From Flavobacterium sp. (GTDB lineage Bacteria > Bacteroidota > Bacteroidia > Flavobacteriales > Flavobacteriaceae): a stretch of 14,593 bases of DNA. The notes under the pieces were generated by a model, which did not search any database, was not told the origin of the DNA, and saw only the letters and a program-made list of their open reading frames with translations. The translations under genes were made by a program, and so were the position numbers. This document shows, piece by piece, positions 1 through 6,097 of the stretch; within the stretch, counting starts at the first letter, position 1, and each line of letters begins with the position of its first letter. Where the stretch lies: assembly GCA_005792865.1 (NCBI GenBank), contig SXQR01000263.1, forward strand, positions 1-14,593, written 5' to 3'.

Positions 1-704
1 TCATCGACGAGATCGACAAGATTGCCCGCAAGAGCGACAATCCGTCCATTACGCGCGATGTTTCGGGCGAGGGTGTCCAACAGGCACTGCTGAAGTTGCT
101 CGAGGGAACGGTCGTGAATGTCCCGCCAAAAGGTGGCCGCAAGCACCCTGACCAAAAATTTGTCGAGGTCAACACGCAAAACATCCTGTTCATCGCAGGC
201 GGTGCGTTTGACGGCGTGGAGAAAATCATTTCCAAAAGGCTTAACCGCCAGGCCGTCGGGTACCACAGTGCAAAAACTTTCGACTCGATCGATAAGGACA
301 ATTTGCTGCAATACATCATTCCGAAGGACATCCGCGATTTCGGGCTCATCCCGGAAATCATCGGCCGCCTTCCCGTCCTGACGCACATGGATCCGCTGGA
401 TCGCGAGACCCTGCGCGCCATTCTCACCGAACCCAAGAACGCGCTCATCAAGCAGTACAAGAAGCTGTTCAAGATGGACGATGTCGAATTCAACATTACG
501 GGTGAGGCGCTGGACTATATCGTCGACAAGGCATTCGAATACAAATTGGGAGCCCGCGGCCTTCGCGCACTTTGTGAGGCGGTACTGACCGATGCAATGT
601 ACGACCTTCCCGGATCTGATGACAAATCGCTTAGGATCGACAAGGGATATGTGGAGGATGCGCTTCAAAAAAACCTGTTGCAGAGACTGAAAGCCGTGAG
701 CTAG
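1..704 (+). CDS. clpX: ClpX, ATP-binding unfoldase subunit of ClpXP (3' part)
   Basis: ClpX is the AAA+ unfoldase that recognises tagged proteins and threads them into the ClpP protease in the cytoplasm. The reading frame is open from base 3 (233 residues plus stop), and the 5' half lies outside the window. It begins inside the Walker B region ([13 protein letters not shown]) and runs into the pore-2 loop and the helix ending [11 protein letters not shown]. It then shows a sensor-1 region ([12 protein letters not shown]), the arginine-finger segment ([12 protein letters not shown]) and the sensor-2 segment ([12 protein letters not shown]). VGY in RQAVGYHS probably stands where E. coli ClpX has the ClpP-docking IGF loop; that equivalence is inferred from position. 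The C-terminus is intact and is followed by a terminator, so clpX ends its transcription unit. The identification is secure because the segment is collinear with ClpX throughout. Confidence 0.97.
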   Translation, partial: IDEIDKIARKSDNPSITRDVSGEGVQQALLKLLEGTVVNVPPKGGRKHPDQKFVEVNTQNILFIAGGAFDGVEKIISKRLNRQAVGYHSAKTFDSIDKDNLLQYIIPKDIRDFGLIPEIIGRLPVLTHMDPLDRETLRAILTEPKNALIKQYKKLFKMDDVEFNITGEALDYIVDKAFEYKLGARGLRALCEAVLTDAMYDLPGSDDKSLRIDKGYVEDALQKNLLQRLKAVS

Positions 705-727
705 TCAGAATTTTGCGCAAAAATATC

Positions 728-755
728 AGGCCGGACTTGTTCGGCCTTTTTTTTT
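728..755 (+). terminator. Intrinsic terminator of clpX
   Basis: A six-base-pair G+C-rich stem (AGGCCG at 728-733 with CGGCCT at 742-747, loop 734-741) is followed by an unbroken run of nine T at 747-755, starting 23 bases after the clpX stop. On the other strand the same stem is followed by GATATTTTT, so it may also stop transcription arriving from the lipoprotein and GH3 genes, but that T run is shorter and displaced. Confidence 0.9.
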
Positions 756-862
756 GAATTGGAAAGCAATTGACCTTGAAGTCCTGCCGACTTTGGTTTC
801 ACCTCAAGGCGGGACAGGCTGCGCAAAGCGCAATCGATTGTCAGCGATTGAAGTTGCCGAAA

Positions 863-994
863 TTATACCGGTTTTACCTCGGTATTCTGCTGCTTTTGCG
901 CATGGACGCAACGTTTTCCGTAACAACTCAGTCTTCGCGGCCCGCAGGAAGCGAGCACGCAGGCCACGACGGCCAATAGTAGGTATTTTTTCAT
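863..994 (-). CDS. Small Cys-containing lipoprotein, 43 aa, overlapping GH3
   Basis: This 43-codon frame begins with MKKYLLLAVVACVLASCG, a typical lipoprotein signal: two lysines, a hydrophobic stretch and a lipobox LASC with the lipid-attachment cysteine at residue 17. The predicted mature peptide is only 27 residues, basic, with two further cysteines (C24, C29), and ends EVKPV. Its ATG overlaps the TGA of the upstream GH3-family gene as ATGA on the minus strand, so it is probably translated by coupling and co-transcribed with GH3. No separate promoter is apparent. I do not recognise a family. The signal and the overlap are what support it as real; with 43 codons, chance cannot be excluded. 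It would be anchored in the inner or outer membrane, facing the periplasm or the surface. The bases between its end and the clpX terminator (756-862) show no gene. Confidence 0.7.
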   Translation of the reverse strand: MKKYLLLAVVACVLASCGPRRLSCYGKRCVHAQKQQNTEVKPV

Positions 995-2520
995 ATGTTT
1001 TTCACGCGGACCTGCAATTCTTTAAGCTGGTCCAGATAATCGCGCTTGTTTGACAGCCTCGGGATCTTGTGCTGGCCTCCCAGTTTGTCCTGTTCCTTGA
1101 GCCAATCGTAAAACAGGTTCTGCCGTGCGACGTTTACGATTAACGGGTTGAGCGTCATATTATTATACCTTTTTGCCTCGTAGTCCGAATTTAACGTTTG
1201 CAGCTCCCGGTCGAGCAACTGCGCAAATTCCCGAATGTTCCCCGGCGGGGTCTTGAATTCGATCATCCACTCGTGGGCGCCCTTTTCGCGTCCGCTCATG
1301 AAAACGGGCGCAACGGTGTAATCGGCGATCTGTGAGTTGGTGGCGGCACAGGCACGCGCGATCGCGGTATCGGTATTCTCGACCATCAGTTCCTCTCCAA
1401 AGACATTGATGAAATGCTTGGTGCGGCCCGTCACGCGTATCCGGTAGGGATTGAGGCTCGTGAACCTTACCGTATCGCCGATCAGGTAGCGCCAAAGCCC
1501 CGAATTGGTCGTGATGACGATCGCATAGTTCTTGTCTGTCTCGACCTGGGATAACCGCAATACTTTCTGGCTGGGCATGTCGAAGGTGTCCATCGGGATA
1601 AATTCATAGAAAATCCCGTAATCGAGCATCAGCAATAAATCGGATGACCCATTGCGGTCCTGGATGGCAAAGAAACCTTCGGAGGCATTGTAGATCTCGT
1701 AGTACCTGAAGTCCTGCTTGGGAACGATGCGGTGGTATTGGTCGCGGTAAGGATCGAAACTGACCCCGCCGTGGAAATAGACCTCCAGGTTTGGCCAGAC
1801 CTCAAGCAGGTTTTCCTTCCCCGTTTCCTCGAGCACGCGGTTGAGCAGCACGAGCATCCAGGAGGGCACGCCGGCAAAACTCGTCACGTTTTCGCCGATG
1901 GTCTGGTTGATGATCGCCGGGATCTTGGCCTCCCATTCGCTCATCAGTGAAATCTTGCTGGACGGGGTGGAACTGAACTCGGCCCAGATGGGCATGTTCT
2001 CGATCAGGATGGCTGAAAGATCCCCAAAGTAAGAATTGTTGTCCTCATATATCTGGCGGCTGCCGCCAAGCCTGAGGCTTTTTCCGGTAAAAAGTTGTGA
2101 ATTCTCGTTGTTGTTGAGGTAGAGGCAAAGCAGGTCCTTGCTTCCTTTGTAGTGGCAATCCTCGAGCGCTTCCTGGCTTACCGGGATGAACTTGCTCTTG
2201 GCGTTGGTGGTTCCGCTCGATTTTGCGAACCATTTAATGGTCGAATGCCAAAAGACGTGCTGTTGCCCGCGCCTTGTCTGTTCGATCATGGGTTCCAATG
2301 ATTCGTAGGGAGAGACCGGCACGCGCTCGGCGAAGGCCTCGTAGGACCGGATCGACTCAAATCCAAACTGCTCGCCCGCCTCGGTATTTTCGCATGATTT
2401 GATGAGGTTCATCAGCAATTCATCCTGGACTTCGTGCGGGTATTTAAGAAACAATTCAATCTGGTGGATCCGTTGTTTGAGGACCCATGAAGCAATTGAA
2501 TTGATGATCGGGAATGGCAT
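991..2520 (-). CDS. GH3 auxin-responsive promoter family protein
   Basis: This 509-residue protein belongs to the GH3 branch of adenylate-forming enzymes. Plant members join amino acids to acyl acids such as auxin or jasmonate; bacterial members have no settled substrate, so the function here is an acyl-adenylating or amido-synthetase activity at most. The three nucleotide-binding motifs are visible: SSGTTNAKSK at residues 101-110, YNASEG at 277-282, and WRYLIGDT at 343-350, followed by GRTKHFINVFGEE (365-377) at the start of the C-terminal lid. There is no signal peptide, so the protein is cytoplasmic. The ATG at 2520 follows a TAnnTTTG box. Length and motif order are as expected for a complete enzyme. 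Its stop codon overlaps the start of the small lipoprotein gene, and it is transcribed divergently from the DUF2797 gene 64 bases away. Confidence 0.93.
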   Translation of the reverse strand: MPFPIINSIASWVLKQRIHQIELFLKYPHEVQDELLMNLIKSCENTEAGEQFGFESIRSYEAFAERVPVSPYESLEPMIEQTRRGQQHVFWHSTIKWFAKSSGTTNAKSKFIPVSQEALEDCHYKGSKDLLCLYLNNNENSQLFTGKSLRLGGSRQIYEDNNSYFGDLSAILIENMPIWAEFSSTPSSKISLMSEWEAKIPAIINQTIGENVTSFAGVPSWMLVLLNRVLEETGKENLLEVWPNLEVYFHGGVSFDPYRDQYHRIVPKQDFRYYEIYNASEGFFAIQDRNGSSDLLLMLDYGIFYEFIPMDTFDMPSQKVLRLSQVETDKNYAIVITTNSGLWRYLIGDTVRFTSLNPYRIRVTGRTKHFINVFGEELMVENTDTAIARACAATNSQIADYTVAPVFMSGREKGAHEWMIEFKTPPGNIREFAQLLDRELQTLNSDYEAKRYNNMTLNPLIVNVARQNLFYDWLKEQDKLGGQHKIPRLSNKRDYLDQLKELQVRVKNI

Positions 2521-2555
2521 AGGCTGGTATTTGAGGCGCGAATTTCTACCTTTAC

Positions 2556-2563
2556 CAAAAATA
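2556..2563 (-). promoter_or_regulatory. -7 promoter element of the GH3 gene
   Basis: Read on the minus strand this is TATTTTTG, a perfect match to the Bacteroidota -7 consensus TAnnTTTG, 35 bases before the GH3 ATG. No TTG is visible at the usual -33 distance, where the DNA already belongs to the start of the divergent DUF2797 gene. The 64-base gap must hold both promoters. The opposite strand shows only a weaker TACCTTTA at 2547-2554. Confidence 0.5.
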
Positions 2564-2584
2564 TAAAAATTTCTTCAGCCCACT

Positions 2585-3379
2585 ATGGAATACAGCGGCG
2601 TGCTTACCAAAATGCAGACGGAACCCGGCGATCCCATCCAATATTACATGGTATTCGAGGAAAGCTTTGTCAATGTCAACCAATTGCTGGGCCGTCAGGT
2701 GGAAATCGTCGTCAAGGGAACCCAATGCCTGAATTGCAACAAGCGGAAACGGGTTTTCAGGCAGGGTTACTGTTACGATTGTTTTACCACGAGCGCATCG
2801 GTAGGGGATTGGATCATGCGCCCCGAACTCAGCAAGGCGCATCTTGGCATCGCCGACCGCGACCTGGAATACGAGGCCAAATCCCAACTCCAACCGCACG
2901 TGGTGTACCTGGCCGCGACCTGTGAGGTCAAGGTTGGGGTGACCCGAAAGTCGCAGGTGCCCACACGCTGGATCGATCAGGGCGCGTGCGCTGCATTGCC
3001 CGTGCTGGAAGTGCCCAATCGCTATCTCGCCGGAATTACGGAGGTCGCCCTGAAGTCCCGATATACCGACAAGATCAATTGGCGTCGGATGCTTATCAAT
3101 GATCTGGCCCCGTGCGACCTGCCCGCCGAACACGCGCGGATTGCCGAGGCATTGCCCGATGAGGCGCGGGAATTCTACAAACCCGAATGCGGCGAAGTCC
3201 TTCATCTAAGTTATCCGGTCCTGGAATACCCAAAATCCATCGTAACGCTTAACCTGGACAAAACGTTGCGGTTTGCCGGAACGCTTACCGGCATACGCGG
3301 CCAATACCTCCTGTTTGCCGACGGGAGCGTGCTCAATGTTCGCGCGTCCGAAGGCACGGTGGTGTCCATCTCGGTCTAA
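2585..3379 (+). CDS. DUF2797 family protein with zinc knuckle
   Basis: This 264-residue protein matches the DUF2797 family, for which I know no established function. Two CxxC pairs (C48/C51 and C63/C66) frame a basic stretch (NKRKRVFRQG) and look like a zinc knuckle that could bind nucleic acid. The next conserved block, residues 106-134, contains VVYLA, then KVGVT, then RWIDQGA, and is followed by E153. The spacing of Y108, G118, R128 and E153 resembles the GIY-YIG nuclease core of the T5orf172/MUG113 type; this is inference from the pattern only. There is no signal peptide or membrane segment. The gene is divergent from GH3. Its TAA stop shares two bases with the TAG of the convergent AsmA-like gene. 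The ATG at 2585 fits the family's usual N-terminus, a short beta-strand opening (YSGVLTKM). Confidence 0.88.
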   Translation: MEYSGVLTKMQTEPGDPIQYYMVFEESFVNVNQLLGRQVEIVVKGTQCLNCNKRKRVFRQGYCYDCFTTSASVGDWIMRPELSKAHLGIADRDLEYEAKSQLQPHVVYLAATCEVKVGVTRKSQVPTRWIDQGACAALPVLEVPNRYLAGITEVALKSRYTDKINWRRMLINDLAPCDLPAEHARIAEALPDEAREFYKPECGEVLHLSYPVLEYPKSIVTLNLDKTLRFAGTLTGIRGQYLLFADGSVLNVRASEGTVVSISV

Positions 3380-6003
3380 GGCTGCTTGGGCGGCTCGGTT
3401 GCGGGCGCGGTGGTCTCTTTTTTGGGTGCTGGCTTTTTCTGGAAAATGCCCTTCAGCACATTGCCGGCCTGCGTCTGGATATCCTTGGTCGTATTTGTAC
3501 CGGCAGCCGCTTTGGCCGTATCCTTTGGCTTGTTTCCGCCCAAAATATTCCCAAGCGCAGTGGTTCCCTGCTGGATCAGTTTGTCTTTCTGGATCTTGAC
3601 AAGTTGCATTACAAGTGCCGATGATGCCTGCTTCAGGTCGGTCGTGATCTTGGGATTCTTGAAATTCCCCGTAAGAAGGGCGTTGATGGGAACGTTTTCA
3701 ATCTTTGCGGCATCGGCCGGGGTCAATTTCGCCAGCAGGTTATTGACCTCGGTACCGAGGTATTTTGCGGGAACGTCAAACTTCAGGTTGTAATTCATCG
3801 ACTGGTCAAACCCGTGCTGGCCGTTGAGCCGCAATGCGACATCCTTATATTTGATGTCGACAGGTTTGAGATTGACCTTTCCGTTGTCAAAGGTCAGGGC
3901 CGCCTTGAGGTCGTTGAGGTTGAATTTTTGGAGGTCGATGAACTTCAGGTTATTGTCAAGTGCGGTGAGCAAGGTGGAATTTGACGCATTGATCGTCGTG
4001 GAGAGCAATTGAGTGGCCATGTCACCGCTGATGCTGGTCAGCACCGGCGTCATTTCTTTCGCATCGAGGTTGCCCGAGACCTTGATCTTTGAATTGAGCT
4101 TCCCGTTAACGGCGCCCGCAATCGGGGCGATGTTCTTCATCATGTCGAGTTGGGTAAAGGTCTGCGAGATATCGACGGCGTTGAGGTTGAGGTCCATTGT
4201 AAATGTCGGTACCGCGCCTTTTGTCGACACGCTGCCGTTCACCCCCACAAGCCCGCCAAAAATATTGGTCTTGACATTCTCGAGCGTTGCGCGCTGGTCC
4301 CTGATGGTCACCTGTCCCGAAACGTTCTTGAGCACCAGATTGTCATACAAAACCGTATTTGCCGCGGCATCGAGCGTGCAGTCCAGGAAAGCCGGAATTT
4401 TCATGCCCTCGCTTTTCTTGGGGTCTTTCTTGTCCTTTTCGGCGTCGGTCATGAAGTCTGACACCGCAAATTGGTTTGACCTGAGCTTGAAATTTCCCTG
4501 AAGATTCTGGCTGCGGAAGATGAAACCGTAAAAATTGTCCAGCGTCCCCGATACGTTCATGTCGCTCTTGCCCGTAGTGGCCGCCAATTGCTGCAGGTTG
4601 ACGCGGCTCGGGTTGAATTGCACGTCGGCAACCGAAATGTTCATCGCCTTCCCTGCATCGTCCACATACCTGAACCCGGTAAGGTTAAGCGTCCCCGAGT
4701 TGCGGATGTTCTCATACCGGTTGTTTTCTACCGAGGCCATGTCAAACTGGGTCTTGACGTCGGCACGCAGGATGCCGCTAAGTGGCTTGTCCAGTTTAAT
4801 GGGATAAGCCTGCGAAAGATTCGCCAGGTTCACCGTACCCTTCAAATCGGCATTGACCAGGGCGTTCTCGGCGATGTTGCGGATGTTGGCCTTGGCGGTA
4901 AAGACATCGGCATCGATGGCAAATTGCAGGTTGTTGAGGTTGACATAGGTGTCGTTCATGATGCCTGTCTCATTGACGATCTTGGTATCGATGACGATGT
5001 TGCGCACGGCCTTGGGCAGGTTGGGATACTGGAAAGAGGCATTGTTTGAGGCGATCGCGATGTTGAATTTGGGAATCGTCGTCTCCGATTGTATCCCTTT
5101 CGCAAAGCCACTCACGGTAAAATCCCCCGTGGTCTTGACATTGGCCAGGCTACCCGAATATTTGGAAGGAATAAGCGCGAGGAAGTTCGTGAAGGAAGAG
5201 CTCGGCGTCTTGAAGTTCACGTCATATTCCTGCCCCTCTTCGAGCAGTTTGATAAAACCATTGAACTCCAGCGGAAGCCGGTTGATCATCGCCTTATTGT
5301 CCTTGAAGGTGTATTTGCTTTGGTCCATGTCGATTCCCAATACGGCGTCCAGTGTGAGGGGCACGCGGTTCATGTAATTGACCTTTTCCATGTCCAGCGA
5401 AACCCTCGCGGCCGATTGGGTCACCAAATCGAGTTTCTTTTCGGTAAAGTCCCCGTTCCCCGAATGGTACAGGCTGTCCAGCACCAGGTTGACCTGCGAG
5501 CGCTCGTCAAAATAGCGGAATTTGAAATTGTCGATGTTGTATTGCTTGATCTTCAGTGCCATCGGGTCGCTCTTGCCATCGTCCTTCTTTTTGGCATTCT
5601 CGATCGCGATGTCAAAATTCCCGATGCCGTCCTTGTTGAAGAGGATGTTGACCACGCCGGTGTCTGCCGAGATCGCATCGACATTGATCGGTTCCGATTT
5701 ATCCTTGAAAAGTTCTTTGATGGACATGGAAAGATCAACATCGCCCAACGATACCAGTGTATCGCCGGCAAAGGGCGCCTTGTTGATGATCAGGAGCTTG
5801 TCAATGTTGACGCTTGCCTGCGGAAAATCCCTGAACAGGCTCAGGTCGGCATCGGCGAAGGAAACGGTCGCATCGACATTCTCGTTGATGGTCGCGGCGA
5901 TCTTTTCCTTGATCGCATCCTGGAAGAAATACGGGATCGCAAACAGTGCGACAACGAGCAATATTACAACGATACCAACGATTTTCAGGATTTTCCAGAC
6001 CAT
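3376..6003 (-). CDS. AsmA-like envelope protein (AsmA family)
   Basis: This is an 875-residue protein with one N-terminal membrane helix (about residues 4-26, rich in I, V and L), then PYFFQDAIKEKIAATINE and a very long run of beta-rich, repeating strands, as in AsmA and related proteins. AsmA-family proteins are anchored in the inner membrane and extend into the periplasm. Relatives such as TamB and YhdP are thought to carry lipids toward the outer membrane, but the role of this one is unknown. The C-terminal part (around SQTFTQLDMMKNIAPIAGAV and onward) resembles the AsmA C-terminal region. The last 60 or so residues form a low-complexity tail rich in K, P, T and A, with two similar GN(I/V)LxG segments. 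It is preceded by a terminator and its own promoter element, so it is probably monocistronic. Its stop codon overlaps that of the DUF2797 gene. Confidence 0.9.
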   Translation of the reverse strand: MVWKILKIVGIVVILLVVALFAIPYFFQDAIKEKIAATINENVDATVSFADADLSLFRDFPQASVNIDKLLIINKAPFAGDTLVSLGDVDLSMSIKELFKDKSEPINVDAISADTGVVNILFNKDGIGNFDIAIENAKKKDDGKSDPMALKIKQYNIDNFKFRYFDERSQVNLVLDSLYHSGNGDFTEKKLDLVTQSAARVSLDMEKVNYMNRVPLTLDAVLGIDMDQSKYTFKDNKAMINRLPLEFNGFIKLLEEGQEYDVNFKTPSSSFTNFLALIPSKYSGSLANVKTTGDFTVSGFAKGIQSETTIPKFNIAIASNNASFQYPNLPKAVRNIVIDTKIVNETGIMNDTYVNLNNLQFAIDADVFTAKANIRNIAENALVNADLKGTVNLANLSQAYPIKLDKPLSGILRADVKTQFDMASVENNRYENIRNSGTLNLTGFRYVDDAGKAMNISVADVQFNPSRVNLQQLAATTGKSDMNVSGTLDNFYGFIFRSQNLQGNFKLRSNQFAVSDFMTDAEKDKKDPKKSEGMKIPAFLDCTLDAAANTVLYDNLVLKNVSGQVTIRDQRATLENVKTNIFGGLVGVNGSVSTKGAVPTFTMDLNLNAVDISQTFTQLDMMKNIAPIAGAVNGKLNSKIKVSGNLDAKEMTPVLTSISGDMATQLLSTTINASNSTLLTALDNNLKFIDLQKFNLNDLKAALTFDNGKVNLKPVDIKYKDVALRLNGQHGFDQSMNYNLKFDVPAKYLGTEVNNLLAKLTPADAAKIENVPINALLTGNFKNPKITTDLKQASSALVMQLVKIQKDKLIQQGTTALGNILGGNKPKDTAKAAAGTNTTKDIQTQAGNVLKGIFQKKPAPKKETTAPATEPPKQP

Positions 6004-6024
6004 TTTGTTTCAGTTTATTCCTAA

Positions 6025-6032
6025 CAAATTTA
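6025..6032 (-). promoter_or_regulatory. -7 promoter element of the AsmA-like gene
   Basis: On the minus strand this reads TAAATTTG, a perfect TAnnTTTG match, 21 bases before the ATG at 6003. A TTTTTG lies only 14 bases upstream, short of the usual 17-23 base spacing, and that TTTTTG is itself the T tail of the preceding terminator. This suggests the AsmA-like promoter starts directly behind the stop signal of its upstream neighbour. Confidence 0.6.
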
Positions 6033-6047
6033 AGGTATATAAACGAC

Positions 6048-6076
6048 AAAAACGCCCGGCTTATTGAACCGGGCGC
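6048..6076 (-). terminator. Intrinsic terminator of the T9SS cargo gene
   Basis: A seven-base-pair stem, CGCCCGG (6053-6059 on the plus strand) with CCGGGCG (6069-6075), has a nine-base loop and on the minus strand is followed by TTTTT (6052-6048). It lies 21 bases after the stop codon of the secreted protein gene and separates it from the AsmA-like gene. Confidence 0.88.
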
Positions 6077-6097
6077 TTTAATATGAAGTTAATTCGT

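Noticed and set aside
754..1053. Plus-strand frame of 99 codons after clpX
   Set aside because: It starts inside the clpX terminator, runs antisense through the lipoprotein and the end of GH3, and shows no recognisable motif.
2552..3205. Minus-strand frame of 217 codons opposite the DUF2797 gene
   Set aside because: It is antisense to a gene with clear conserved motifs and overlaps the shared promoter region.
5089..6024. Plus-strand frame of 311 codons antisense to the AsmA-like gene
   Set aside because: It is a shadow of a confidently identified gene; the G+C-rich third positions of the real gene suppress stops on the other strand.
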